A stretch of 64,000 bases of DNA from Viola odorata (GCA_963691705.1 OY829542.1:44513105-44577104), one strand, 5' to 3'; numbered from the stretch's first letter, positions 21,621 through 34,202 are shown. Notes: generated by a model from the letters alone, not told the origin. Translations and numbers: made by a program.

Positions 21621-21788
21621 CACGGCTTGGCCAAGATTGTTATCTGAGCTGAAATCTATTTGTGAACTAGAAACTTCCGATTCACTCTCCTTTTGGAACT
21701 TTCTCTTAGCTTTCTTTATGATCTGTGTCTCAGTCCTTGTGAGCTCTGGATTGTAAGGAAGTAATTCTTCTTTTGAGGACCTGGTCAT
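21621..21788 (-). pseudogene. gag: Start of an Athila-like gag
   Basis: Minus-strand ATG at 21788 opens MTRSSKEELLPYNPELTRTE, followed by a basic helical stretch, IIKKAKRKFQKESESEVSSS. This matches the style of Athila gag N-termini (short basic start, then PEIERT-like and R/K-rich helix). It lies 60-80 bp after a classic Athila-type primer site. The frame runs about 55 codons and then meets the ctaggatcgtatca boundary and stops, so only a fragment is left. Confidence 0.55.
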
Positions 21789-21844
21789 CAACTACAAAAA
21801 TAAAAATAAAAACAAAAACAAAAACTACAAAACACCATTAGAAG

Positions 21845-21866
21845 TCCCCGGCAACGACGCTAAAAT
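21845..21866 (-). promoter_or_regulatory. Primer-binding site of the second Athila-like element
   Basis: The minus strand reads TTTAGCGTCGTTGCCGGGGA, close to the TTTGGCGCCGTTGCCGGGGA-type site seen in Athila elements. It follows directly after an LTR end, GCGATCA. Confidence 0.65.
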
Positions 21867-21867
21867 T

Positions 21868-23345
21868 TGATCGCCTATCGAGAGCGTAAAAAATAGTTGT
21901 ATGATTGAATGTAAATATGGGGTAGAGTTACAACTTATCACTGTCCACAATGGACTTACAGATAGTGGTAAGAGGATCGTCCACAGAGACCTCTAGGGAA
22001 TTGTAGTTCTTGGTTGATTTCTTCGTCACTGGATTTGTTTGGTTGGATCTGAAACTAAGACAAAAAGAATAACAAATAATCTTGGTCAATAGCTTGGGCA
22101 AGAAAAAAATTCTAGGTCTGGAAACTCAAATGGAGATAATTACCGGTAAGGGCACTTCTGAGAGTTGCGTTCTTATGCTTCGATCATGGGTTCAATAATG
22201 TTCATCTTTATCTCTATAGTACTGTTATAGAGTGCAAGGACCCTATACACTCCTACTTTCCTCCTCTTCAAACTATCTAGCAGGTACCCCCTACTAGACA
22301 ATCCTAACCAAAAAATACCTTGCTGGTTAAAGAGTTTACTGTTTTGGTTGCTGGCTTGATTTGATTACTGTGGCGCAATCGTTCTCAATGGCTTAGAGGA
22401 AGACAGTACCTAAGTCAAGCTTATTTTCTCTAGCCTGGCGCAAGACTAGTTGTCTACTTGGCCTATCTAGTTTCGCCTGTCCCCTTCAAGGTTGACTGCA
22501 ACTTTCAAGCTACAATTAAGAATGATCAGTTCTGAACTTTAACAAGAAAGCGATGTGCTAAACTAGAAAATAATCAATAACAAAGATAAAGACTATTAGG
22601 AATAATTTAGACCTCACGATGCATAAGAACTTAGCTCAATCAGTCCTTACCAAGAATGATGATCTAGCCGGACATAGTCATGGAGAAAAATAGAATTCTA
22701 TTTAACATAAAGAGGAAATTAATCTATAAATTTCGAATTGAAAAATTACAGAGCAAGTCTGCATAATAGATGCGTCTAAGAGGAAAAGAAAAAGTCCCCT
22801 TCAACTGAAAGGGTTTCCAGCAGCTTATAAGCTTCACTCTTCCTAGTCCTACTCTAACTCTTTCTAAAAGTAAAAAAATAAAGATAAAAGAAAAGATACA
22901 AACCCTGTTTGGAAATTCAAAATATTATCCTAAGAGGGGGTCCAGATAAGGATTCTTGCTGATAATCTTCAATGCAGTTGATCCCTCAAATTTCGCAGCC
23001 AGCTATTGTTATCCCGCGTCCTCAAGTTTCGTCCAAAGTCTCCTGTTGTAGTCTGTCTCGACTGTCTTGGCCAAGCCTGCTATCCTCGCCAAGCCTGTTG
23101 TCTTGGTCAAGCCCGCTATCTTGGTGAAGACAGTTTTAAATGCCTGATTTTGTGCTCCGTAGGTGATATTCTCTATTTTATCAGTCTTCAAGTGATTTCT
23201 GTAAAAGTAGGGAGAATTTATAGAAATCAATAGCTTTACTGCCCAAATTACAAGAATTTAGATAATAAAAGTATGAGAAATTAATGGTCAATCATTTACT
23301 TTATTTAAATCTACCTCACTTTCATAAGTTGGAATGTCCAAACCA
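21868..23345 (-). repeat. 5' LTR of the second Athila-like element
   Basis: The left end (tgatcgcct...) abuts the primer site. A minus-strand TATA-like ctataaatt lies at 23214-23222, so transcription would run leftward. The right end is not resolved: the LTR may stop near 23345 or continue past the Mutator-like insertion at 27338. No coding sequence. Confidence 0.5.
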
Positions 23346-23500
23346 ATATAAAATGGGGAAATAGCTTTTTACTCCCTTGTACTATCGTCGAAAAGCAAGA
23401 ACCTCCCATGTACTTCATTTTTTTAAATTACACCTCCCTTGGACTACATTTTTCAAGCAAATTGCCCCCTTCCGTTAAATTTAGCTGTTAAATCTAACAG

Positions 23501-23549
23501 ATTACCTGCTACAACAGGTTTTTTTTTTAAACCTGTTGTAGCAGGTAAT
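23501..23549. repeat. Perfect hairpin, 21-bp arms
   Basis: Arms at 23501-23521 and 23529-23549 (core cctgctacaacagg / cctgttgtagcagg) flank a loop of seven T. No mismatch in the arms. It lies just inside the left end of MULE 1. Confidence 0.8.
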
Positions 23550-23653
23550 TATGTATTAAATAATATAATTAATTTAAAAATCCAAAAAAATAATATAATT
23601 AATTTTAAAAATCAGAAAAATAATTTAAAATTCCAAAAATAATAAAAAAATTA

Positions 23654-24849
23654 GGGTTTTTTGCATAAATGCCCCCTATACTAAAAAAACAGACTCCTCC
23701 CCTGGACTGAAAAAATTCAAATTGACCTCCCTTGAACTACTAGTCAATTGCAAACACATGCCCCTCTGTTAGTCAACCTTCACGCCCGTCCGTTTTCACC
23801 ATTTTTTGTCGGTTCATCATCCTCTTCTTTTCTTTCTTTCTTTCTTATTTCTTATTTTCTTATCATTAATTTCTTTCATTTCCAGCATTTAATCAACTCA
23901 AAAAATCCAAAAAAAAATGCAAAAAAAAATCAAGAAAAAATCCAAAAAAATAATGCTATTAATTGGACATTTATATCTCATAAACAAAAACCAATAACTA
24001 TGTTCTCCCTTTTGTTATTAATCTGCAACTTTTGTTATCTAAAAAATAATGCTATTAACTATATCTCATAAAAAATGCAGAAAAAAATCAAGAAAAAATC
24101 CAAACCAATAATGCTATTTTGACACATCAAGTTCCAATTCCAATCCCATTATTTGTAGCGTATGCCAATGAATTTGGAATTCGTCAGCATATTAGCTCTC
24201 CCTTCATCATCGTCACCGACCTCCATCATCATCATCATCATCATGAGCATCATCACGATCATCATCATCATGAGCATCATCACCACCAGATCTAGATCGT
24301 CATCATCATCATCTCCACCAAATCCAGATCCAGGTCGTGACGACGATAATGGACAAGATGTTAGGCCCTCACCGGGCTCGGAAGTTCCACTGTGCTTTCC
24401 GCCATGCCAAGGTAACTCTCCTCTGCCTCGTCCTCATCGTCGTCGTCCTACACGACACCATAGGCTTTGTTAAGGATAAGAGTAAAATTGTTGAGGGGAA
24501 AATGTAAGAATGAAGAGATAGGAAGATTCGGTGGAAGATTTTTAATTTTTTCTATTTTTTGAGATGATGAGAGGAAGAAGACAGAGAGTGAGGAAGAAGA
24601 TGATGAGAGGAAGAAATAAAAATGAAAGAAAGAAAGAAAAGAAAGAAAAAATTGTCAAATCATAACCGGGAAGAAAAATGGGGAAACCAGCAGAAAACGG
24701 TGAAAACGGACGGGCGTGATGGTTGACTAACAGAGGGGCATGTATTTGCAATTGACCAGTAGTTCAGGGGAGGTTAATTTGAATTTTTTCAGTCCAGGAG
24801 AGGAGTCTGTTTTTTTTTTTAGTACAGGAGGCCTTCATGCAAAAAACCC
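23654..24849. mobile_element. Non-autonomous Mutator-like element nested in MULE 1 (MULE 2)
   Basis: 1,196 bp with long inverted repeats of about 160 bp (left starts gggttttttgcat, right ends atgcaaaaaaccc) and a perfect 9-bp target duplication, aaaaaatta (23645-23653 and 24850-24858). The interior has catcatcat-type simple repeats near 24220-24320 and no transposase. The arms carry the same cctcccctgga / gtacaggagg wording as the arms of MULE 1, so the two may be related families. Confidence 0.83.
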
Positions 24850-25725
24850 AAAAAATTAAAATTCCAAAAAAAAATTTAAAAATTTAAAAGATCAGAAAAA
24901 AAATTTATTTAAAAGTAAGAAAAATATGAAAATGTAATAAAAAAAGAAACATTTCAGCATTTTTATTTCTTATTATCTTATTCCTTAATTTCTTTCTTTC
25001 TTTATCTTTTCTATTTTTTTTACTTTTAACCCAGAAAATTAAGAAACAATAATATTTCTAGATATGAAAATTTCAGTCTTCGAACCCTAGATCAGAAAAA
25101 ATAGAAAAATATTTAAAAGATCAGAAAAAATTTAAAAATTGATAATTTATTTAAAAGTAAGACAAATATGAAAATGATATTATGATATAGCTCGGTGACA
25201 TGCTTGTTTTGTGAATTATATTTTTTTTACTCCAAAAAATGGAAAGCTTGTTCGGTTCACAAGTTGGTTTTTAACTTTTCCATTAAAAAAATAAATAACA
25301 AAACACTTTTTCTTCGACCACAATTTGTGATTTTTCTTTTTTGATTTTTATTTTCATCCAAATTCCTCTACACAACCCCTCCCTTTATTTATCTTCTCCA
25401 CCCACCATAACCACTCACCACCATCTTCCACCCACCATGGCCACCTCCCACCTCCACCCACCTACCAACACCACCACTTCTCTCTTTCACCACCACTACC
25501 TCTCTACTTCTCCACCACCACTGTTCTTCGTCTTCCACCCCTCGTCCACAATAGTAGCGAATCCAACATTTCTCTCCTCTACTTTTAGTTAGTACACTCC
25601 CAGATCCGACTATCGTCAGATCTCTCACCATCTTTACAGTAGATCTAGCGCACCACCACCAGATCTGGCCATAAATAATAGGTGTCAGAAATAAAACGAA
25701 TTTAGCTAGTCTCCACCGTTGCAGC

Positions 25726-26729
25726 TAGAGGTGTCAAAACGGGTCCGGGACTCGTGGACCCAGCCCGGTCCCTGCAATTCGGGCCGGGTCCGGGACCAAT
25801 TTTTGGTCCTGTTTTTTTACGGGATCGGGACCGGGTCTATCCGGGTCTGGCCCTAGACCCGGCAATTTTTGGTACAACTTGAAAAAAACTAGGGTTTTTT
25901 CTTTAGTCCCTTCTCTCTCTTCGTTCTTCACTCCGCGCGCAGCCACACCACACCCACAGGGCCACATGCCACACCTCCTCCTCGTCGTCACCGAAAATCA
26001 ATCCAACAACCACCAAAAATCAATCCCGCAAGCCACCACCGTTTACACACCAATCCGACCAATAAATCATCAATCCCATCATCAATCAGCAAAGAAAAAA
26101 AAAGAAAGAACAGAAGAAAGAAAAGAAATGAGAGATGTCAATAGAAAAAAAAAAGTCAAAAAATAAGAGAGAAAGAAGAAATAAAATAGAAAAAGAAAGC
26201 ATGTGGGTTTTGTGACTTGGCAGAAAGAATCAAAGAAGAACAAAAAAAGAAAAAAAGAAAAAGAAAAGAATGAGGAAGATGACTGAGTTTTGGTGGGAAT
26301 GAAGGAGATGAAATGGAGAAGGGCGGGCCCAGATCCGGCCGAATCGGGGAAGGAGCGGAAATGGAGAAGGAGATGCAGATGGTGGTGGTGTTTGCTGGTC
26401 GTTGTTTTGTGGGTTTTGTGGTGGTGATTAGAAAAGGAGAGGAGGAAATAGAGATGCAGATTGGAGAAGAAGAAGAAGAAGAAGGGTAGAAAAAGGAAAA
26501 AAAAAGAAAAAAAAGAAGAAGAAGAAGTAGGGTCTGAGAAAAAGGAAAAAAAAGGAAAAGAAGAAGAAGAAGAAGAATAAGTATATTTAATAAATTAATT
26601 AATTAAAAAAAAATCGGATCCGGGTCTGGTCCCGGACCCTGACGATTTAGCCGGGCCGGGACCGGGACCAGAAATTGGTCCTGTTTTTTCACGGGACCGG
26701 TCGGGACCAGACCCGGATTGACACCTCTA
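25726..26729. mobile_element. hAT-type non-autonomous element in MULE 1
   Basis: 1,004 bp, ends tagaggtgtcaa / ttgacacctcta, with a perfect 8-bp target duplication gttgcagc (25718-25725 and 26730-26737), the hAT signature. Both sub-terminal regions are GC-rich with repeated cgggaccggg and cgggtc words. The middle is purine-rich simple sequence (gaagaagaag). No transposase. Confidence 0.85.
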
Positions 26730-27337
26730 GTTGCAGCAGATCTTGCGCACCACCACCACACCACATGCTCCTCTACCAGCTTCGGTTTGCCGAATCGGTA
26801 GTGTGGGATGGTGTTTCCACTCCGATTCCGGCGTTTCCAGCCGCTGGTCGTGGTGGCGATGGCGCTGCCATGGATGTCGAGATTGGGTTTGGTGAAGACA
26901 GAGGAGTCGTGGTTGTCCGGGTTGCAAGAGGGGTTGGTTGTGTCGACAACGGAGCAGTCGCGGCTGTCAGTTTGGTGATTGGGGCGGTGATGGAGGTCGA
27001 AATCGAGGGTCGCTGAACAAACGGAGGTTGATTTGGTGGAATGGGTGTAATATTTGAGGAGAAGAGAGAAGAAAAAAAATGGAAAAAAAAATAAAGAAAG
27101 AAATTAAAGAATAAGAAAATAATAAATGAAAATGCTAGAAACCTGGGTAAAAACAGTACCACTGACCAGCTATATAGAGTGTTTTTAACGAGCCCGTTAG
27201 TGAAAGTGGACGGAATGGGCTTTTTGCCCAAAAACAGTAGTCCAGGGGAGGCGTAATGCAAAAAATGAAGTACAGGGGAGGTTCTTACTTTTCGACGATA
27301 GTACAGGGGAGTAAAAAATTATTTCCACATATAAAAT

Positions 27338-29300
27338 TGGTTGTAATTACGTATAAGGCCATCAGTTAAAAACAACCATCGAATTTTTTTTTTTATGAAC
27401 ATTTTATTTATTAATAACAAATCCTTTACTAAAATTACTTTATATTTTAGTAGATTTAATGGAAACAAAATTATTTTTGAGCTAATTGGCTCAAAATTAC
27501 TTATAATTTAGATAAAAATAAAATCAATTGCATAAATAAAAATAATTGTTGCCAATTACAACTGTACCAGCAGAACAGTCTTTCTCAGAAAAAAAATTAA
27601 AAATAAGGAATCAAACTCAAAGTGGATGTGAGGCGGACAATTTATAACTGAAGGGTTTTATGTTTTATTTATTTCATTATTTTCATTATTAGAAAACGCC
27701 TTGTTAGGAAAAAAAAATTTTGTTTTGATTTTTTTCCAGGTTGATTTCAAATTAGGGGTAATTGGACCAAATTCACAAATAAAGGATAAATAGTTGTCTG
27801 TTATTATATTCTAAAAATAGTTGTGTAATAAATTATTGTTTTAAAATAATCTTAATCTTTGGAAATAATTCTTTTAAAATGTAAAATGTAGAGCTATTTA
27901 GTTAAACTTGCATATGTTTGTTGCTTGTCCAAACAAAAGACAAACAAGCATTTCATTACAACTTTCGTGCATTAACTTCCTTAGTGCTCTAAATTGCAAG
28001 AATAATATGGGTGGAACTCGAAAGAGCCATACACTTCTTTTAAGTTTTAACCATTCCAGAATAATTTAAGAAATATAAAAAATATTGAATTCCGTGTATT
28101 CAAGGGTAAAGGAAAACTTGGGTGGAAATGTGATGAAGTGTGGCATAAAACCGTCCTCCATAAATAGGAAAGGACTTGCCTTTTAACACAAGAAAAGTGT
28201 AGGAAGGTTTCCCACCATAAAAGTAAAAACATCATCTCTTTACTATATTAATTTAAGAAGCACGAATATTTCTTCTTCTTTTTTGTCTTGTTATGTGTCG
28301 AACACCGATATTCAATAAACACCTATACGACACATATCGACCACATCATCTCACATGTCAAATTTGTTTGATCGTAATTTAAATAAATATATATATATAT
28401 ATATCAAATATAATATATGCCAAATTCATTTTTTTATGTTGATATAAATTATATTAATAATAAATTGCTAATTTTCCTCAATTATTCTAGTAATTTTTTT
28501 ATATAAATATAATTTAAAATTTATTTTTATAAAAAATATACATAAATATATGATGTGTCCGTGTTTTGTGATTTTTCATTTTTAAATGTCGTAGTGATTT
28601 TCCATTTTTAAGTGTCACAATATTAGTGTATGTATCGTATTTAGTGTCCGTGTCAGTATAAAATATTTTATAGCTATTAATAATTCTTCAATGTCATTTA
28701 TTTTTAGTATATTCTTATGGCTTCAAAGTTCAAACTATGCCCATTAAGAGCATATTCCCCGAAGAACAAAACCATCCGATCCAACTCAAACATTTTCTCC
28801 GTTTGGTCATGCCTTTCCTACCTATCCACCACAATTTTCGAATTGATTAATATGTTTGCCCTTCGTGGAAGAGATAAATCTTATTCGAATATGGTTAAAC
28901 TTTAAAAGAAGGTAATTTTTAATACAATTTTTTTCGTTCCCCATAATCAAACTCGAGATTTGAATAGAAGGTAAAAAAATATTTACCAGTAGACCATAAC
29001 TAATGTTGGTAGTTGAACACTTGTCCTATGATGTATTTTAGCATGCCAAACTAAGCTGAATGTTCACAATTTTATCATTGATTCTACCCACATTATTAAT
29101 TACTTGATCTGCTCTCCTTTTCTAATGTAGAATTTGATCTCTTTTTTCTTGATTTTGTGTTCATGTGGTACTCATCAATGGATATGGAAAACCCAATTCA
29201 TCAGATATATTAACTACCCTATGGCCCCCTTAAGATAGCAACAACACCGAGCAAACTATACAAATTTCATTTTTGAATTCTTTTTGCAGAGTGTCTAAGT
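27338..29300. other. AT-rich intergenic sequence
   Basis: No gene recognised. Contains an (AT)n tract at about 28388-28404. The words gtgtcgaacaccgatat (near 28295) and gtgtccgtgtcagtat (near 28645) face each other and could be ends of a small unclassified repeat. Short ORFs (28047-28235 and 28717-28905) show no recognisable features. Confidence 0.4.
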
Positions 29301-29870
29301 GGGTGTTTGGCATTCTGGTTTGGTACCAGGAAGTTGATTTACCAAACTAGAAAGTCAAAATAAGTGTTTGGTAACACCTTTTTTAAACCAACTTCCGAAG
29401 TTGGTTTAAAAAACCAAAGAAAACAAGGTAAAAGCCACTGCTATTGGAACCTCCAGTGGCTGAAACCAATGGTTTCAGCCAAAACACGGAACGGAGGTTC
29501 CAATTAATGAAATTTTGGAAATCCAAAAATACCCCTCGGTATTTATTTCATCGCGTCCGTTTTTTCTTCTTCCTCAGTTTTTGCAAACATTCTCTCTCTC
29601 CTCAAACCCGACCACACCTCTCCAAAATCAATTTTCCTCTTCGAATTCCCCTCAAATCTTCTCCGTGAAGATCAAAATTTGACCAAACGCCTCAAGCCCA
29701 GTGCACAAAAGAAGCCATTTTACACTCTGCTCTGGTGATAGCGAGGGAGCAAAAACCACCACTGTCCGCTGCCTCCGCCGTGCTCAGCCGCGCAAGGGTT
29801 TTTGAGCTTCAGTTCAGAGCAAAGGTTAGGTTTTCGTTTATGTATAAGTTTCTTCTAAATAAACTGAAGC

Positions 29871-31632
29871 TACCATTCGCGCTAGTGCTGCTTTTCCCAT
29901 GAAAATGGATCTTGATACCTCTATCCTTTCACGGTACGTGTGAACTCTGCTTGGTTCTTTCTACTATAATGCTGTGTGTCATTGAGCCTTTGGGTAGTTA
30001 AGATAGATGTGTTTTGGTGGAAATTAGGGTTTTGCCTGCGATGTTGTTTTGTTGCATGTCATACCCTAGAAGCTGCTTTTACAATGAGAAAAAGGGAAGA
30101 TGATCTGATGATTATGTATAGTGATGCTAAGTTAGTCGTGTGCATCATAATGAGGAAATTATTGGTGTTTCGGGTTTGATAATGTTATTGTTGCCTGTTG
30201 ATTTCTGGCTGTGCTCTTAGAGTATAATTATTGCTTCTTGAAATTGCTGATCAAAAAATAGAACAGCAGAAGAGAATTATCACCTAGAGTTTTGAACAAT
30301 AAGTAGTTGGTAATGTTTACTAGATGATACTATTGCATATGTTATGGTTCATAATAGATGCAGTGTTGTTTCAAGTTTGACCCATCTCATATACAGTTGT
30401 TTTTTTCTAATATATGTATCTGTCTAAACATTTGCAGGTTTCAGAGGCCACCAGGACTGATTCCATCTTCAAAGCTAGGGCTGGAGGCTCTAACAGGAAG
30501 CTTAGATAATTTTGGTTTTGAGGATTATCTCAATGGTAAGAAGATACTATTTGAATACCACGTATATGTGACTTTGTTTTTTCAGCTCAATATTCCTCAA
30601 ATTTACTTGTTTAGTTTAGTATACACAACAAAAGTCTCCTTGAGATGCTAAGAAATAGGAGGTCCTGCCAGCCATTGGAAGAATCTGGCTGAACCACCAT
30701 TTATCTTTTAAAAACTTGTCTGATAATCATGATGACCAATAATAGAATGTAAAAGAAGCAAGTTGAGATTAATACATGTGCAAATTTGTAATCTAGAATT
30801 GCTGGCTTAAAAAAATGGACTTCAAACGAGAAGTGTCACATGGCATTCTATATGTTGAGGTTGCAACATTGAAAGCAAAAGAGAAGGATTGACGATCTTA
30901 AATGTGAGAAACATGTTGGATTGAGCCATGACAGGGTTTTTGAAGTTTTATTGCATGCTGTTTGAGTCAGAGTAAGAATACAAACTGTCTATAAGAAGAG
31001 CTGTTTCAACTGAAATCTAGTAATTTTATAAAACAATCAAAGATGAAGCATTATTCAACTTATGTTTGTCAACTGAAAAACACTTAAGAGGTTGGATTAC
31101 AGGGTAGGAGTATAACGAAGAAAAACACAATCCACATCTATGAAGATAGGTTAACTTCTGATGTTACTGAAATTTTGAAGGTTTGGTAAGTTACTTTCAT
31201 ACGCATTTTGTTTGATCTTTGAGACTAATTGTTTTCTTCACCTTCTAAGGTCAGTGTTTTCATTAACAATCATAAATGGTTGAGGTAGGAGTTTCAGATT
31301 TTTTACTCATGTCGATTATACTTATTTTATTTGTAGTACCTGTGGTTTCAAATTCTTATGCTGAAAACATCACATGCATTTGCTGGTGTTTCTCTTGATA
31401 AAAACTTTCTTGGATCTGCTCCTACCTGGTTAAACATGTAACGTGTCTGATGGGTAACTGTATAATGTTGAATTTGGGGGGTTTTGTCCTGCTTGTTCTG
31501 ATTCAAGTCATTTTTCGCCTTCTGCTTATAGATCCTCGCGATTCAGAAACACTCCGGCCTGTGGACATGCATCATGGGATGGAGGTTCACCTTTGAACAT
31601 CTAAGGGGCCTATTTGCCCAAGTTTCTTTTAA
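29871..31632 (+). pseudogene. UMP1: Proteasome maturation factor UMP1, 5'-truncated copy
   Basis: Three exon remnants: 29871-29933 (ending FPMKMDLDTSILSR), 30438-30535 (RFQRPPGLIPSSKLGLEALT ... FGFEDYLN) and 31532-31632 (DPRDSETLRPVDMHHGMEVH). These are the conserved C-terminal two thirds of plant UMP1, the chaperone that helps assemble the 20S proteasome and is degraded by it. Both introns have GT-AG ends (donors gtacgtg, gtaagaag; acceptors ttgcag, tatag) and keep the frame, so this is a genomic, not a retro-, copy. The N-terminal part of UMP1 is not found upstream; the sequence there is CT-rich and leader-like. A TGA at 31594 interrupts the last segment, which otherwise would read on as SKGPICPSFF to TAA at 31630. 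Probably non-functional; possibly transcribed from an adopted promoter. Confidence 0.82.
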
Positions 31633-32292
31633 TTCTTCCATATAGCAATGCCTGCGAATGTGAAATGAGTCTTGTTCTGTTCTGAATTGGGTGAAACAAT
31701 TTGTTATAGAATATGTAATGGTTCCACAAGTTAGCAACAGTTATAACCAAAATATATAAATCACAATTACATATTATTTACGTTACCATTATTTTTATTG
31801 TTAATTAATATTCACAATTTTAATTTATTACGCGATTTTTCTTTACATTTTATGATACAAAATATATAAAGATTAAAATGACTATATATTAATTTAAAAT
31901 GTTATTCATATAATTTAAAATGACAAAAAAGATCGAAAAATCGTGAAAAAAATTGAAATGTAGTGAAAAATGAAGGAATTTCAATCGGACTTGATAGCTG
32001 AAACAAAAAATTGAGATTTATAGGTGACTTATTTTGTAAATTATGTGCAATCGTAGGAATTGCACAAATATTTTTGGAAAGTATTACTGAAATGAAAAGT
32101 ATTGCCTAAAAAAATTCTGAAAATAAAATGAATTTCTTGTTTTTAAAAAATTATTTAATTTTAGATAACATTCTTTCACATTTCATGAAAACACCATGAG
32201 GAAGAAAAACAAATAAATTTAATTTGTTGTTTTTAGGCCAATAAGGAATAAGGATCGATTACAACTATTTTTTGGAAGTGAATGTCAGATAA

Positions 32293-32460
32293 TTTATTTT
32301 AATGGGGTTTTATATGCAAATGATGTTAATCAAATAACTCAAATTTTTAATGGTATTAATCAATTTATATTTATTTATGATTAAAAAAAGTTTCATTTAT
32401 TTATGATATTAGATAAATATTATGTGGTAAATGTTACATTATAAATAAATTGATTAAAAA
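32293..32460. repeat. Direct repeat copy 1 (about 170 bp)
   Basis: Matches 32853-33030 with a handful of small differences (starts tttattttaatggggtttta, ends aaattgattaaaaa). AT-rich, no coding potential. Confidence 0.7.
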
Positions 32461-32852
32461 TTTGAGCTCTACTATTAATTAGATAACTTTTTGGTCATTA
32501 GAATAAAAAATGTTTATTGATATAAGAATTAATAAGTATTATATATAATGAGTATTCGATTTTTCAATTCGGTTAATTTATATATATTGGTAGGACAATG
32601 GTACCAAAAAAATAAGCATAGGTAACTCTTATCTAATACTCCATTTGTAACTGATTTAGAATAAAAGTTTGTTTTAACAAGCCGTTCAATATATTTTTTA
32701 AACCAACATTTGAAAATTTGGAGTAATTAGCCATTAATAATAGTTTTTTATTGGTTAATATGAGAAGTAATTATGGAGTAATTATAGTTTTTTCACTTTT
32801 TAAGACACCAATTAACTTTTTATTAGACTTTCATACGTATGGTATTAATCGA

Positions 32853-33030
32853 TTTATTTTAATGGGGTTTTATATGCAAATGATGTTAATCATATACTAG
32901 CAAATAACTCAAAATTTTAATGGTATTAATAAATTTATATTTATTTATGCTTAAAAAAAATTTAATTTATTTATGATATTAGATAAATATTAGGTGGTAG
33001 ATGTTAGATTATAAATAAATTGATTAAAAA
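32853..33030. repeat. Direct repeat copy 2 (about 170 bp)
   Basis: Partner of 32293-32460, 560 bp downstream. It has a small insertion (atactagc) near 32894. Confidence 0.7.
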
Positions 33031-33292
33031 CATATATAAAGATACTAAAAAAAATTAATTCTAACACTTGAAATGAATTTATGCCCTTTATGGTCATTTT
33101 ACATTCCAACCATAGTTTTAAAACAGTTTTTACCAAACACCAAAAACAACTTCTGGTTTCCCCACAGAACTTTTAACAAACATTTACCAAACAGCATACT
33201 CCGTTCTACAAAAATTTGAAACTGACTTTTGCAAACTGAACTTTTTTCTACTGAACTTTTCCAGCTAGAACCGAAACGTCAAACAGGCCTTG

Positions 33293-34202
33293 TTCCAAAA
33301 GTTGGTTTTGTTAGGCTTATAGTTCGGATTCACGCATTTTAAAATTTGGTGCGCGACGTCTCCTTCCTGGATTTGGAAACCTTTTCTTAAAGTAGCTTTC
33401 CACTAGTCTGTCATTTTTAGGGCTCATCTACTCGAAAGCCCACAGCACAACTTGCTTAGCCCTCATTTTCACACGATGGATGGTGCGTCTCATCTCAACT
33501 CATCTTTTTTTCCTGAAAACCTACCAGAGTATATTCTTATGCCACAAATTTTCCTGATATAAACATAGAATTTCAATTTTGTTACTCATATCCTCCATCA
33601 AACAATTTGCAATAAATGACAGACCCACTTACTACACTGCCAGTGGTGTCATGATTCGTAAACAGAACAAATTGACACCCCTTATCGGTAGCTAGGCATG
33701 CTTTTATTTAAAAATAAGCTAAAATCCATGCGCAAAAAAGTATGATAAGAGATGATCGAGAAGCACATACAATAACATAAGGACTAAATTGATAGTTATG
33801 AAAATTATGATAATGTTCCTTGTCTTCTTAATAAAAGCAGACCAGCAGGGGAGATATTGATGTAAGCTTGGCAATAATCATGATACATAATACATAGCAT
33901 ATTCATACATTACAAACAAAGTTGCCTTCCCCCAAGTAACAAACGCTATTTACAATGATGTTACAAGCTGAGAAGAGCCACCCCAATTTCAGAGAAAAAA
34001 GCTCAACAGTAGTACACATTAGTCATGATAGCACGGGCAGACTATGCCATCTGCAGATTACTGCATGCTTCTTTATGAGATTATTGAAAATAAGGAGACA
34101 GGAAATAGAACAGAAACAACTAACTAGTTCGTCAACCAAAACTTCATCAGTTTGAAAGCAAAATAATTATTTAGAGCCTTGGCAGAGCATTATGAGACAA
34201 GC
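33293..34202. other. Downstream region of the MAP kinase gene
   Basis: Holds the 3' untranslated region of the minus-strand kinase gene (probably about 33880-34202). No other gene recognised. The plus ORF 33955-34155 is a shadow. Confidence 0.4.

Larger units (their letters stand above)
23355..27328. mobile_element. Non-autonomous Mutator-like element (MULE 1)
   Basis: Flanked by a perfect 9-bp target duplication, atataaaat (23346-23354 and 27329-27337), as for Mutator-like elements. Terminal inverted repeats of about 85 bp: the left end has tactatcgtcgaaaagcaag and cctcccatgtacttc, and the right end carries their reverse complement with few changes. No transposase is encoded. It contains MULE 2 (23654-24849) and a hAT element (25726-26729). 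Bases 24859-25725 and 26738-27020 are AT/CT-rich and GC-richer blocks; the latter could be captured host sequence but I recognise no protein. Confidence 0.82.
29301..33292. mobile_element. Possible gene-carrying DNA transposon (Pack-type) with a UMP1 copy
   Basis: The left end, gggtgtttggcattctggtt, and the right end, whose complement reads ggcctgtttgacgtttcggt, form imperfect inverted ends; a tgttt(g/a)(g/a)c word is shared. Between them lie a CT-rich leader-like region (29520-29840), the UMP1 pseudogene (29871-31632) and AT-rich repeats. I could not find a clear target duplication or a transposase. It could also be two unrelated end-like sequences flanking a gene copy. Confidence 0.4.

Noticed and set aside
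25341..25592. 83-codon His/Pro/Thr-rich ORF
   Set aside because: Derived from cac/cca simple repeats inside MULE 1.
26773..27261. 162-codon minus ORF ending in a Ser/Thr/Pro stretch
   Set aside because: Lies at the right end of MULE 1 and includes its inverted repeat; composition is low complexity.
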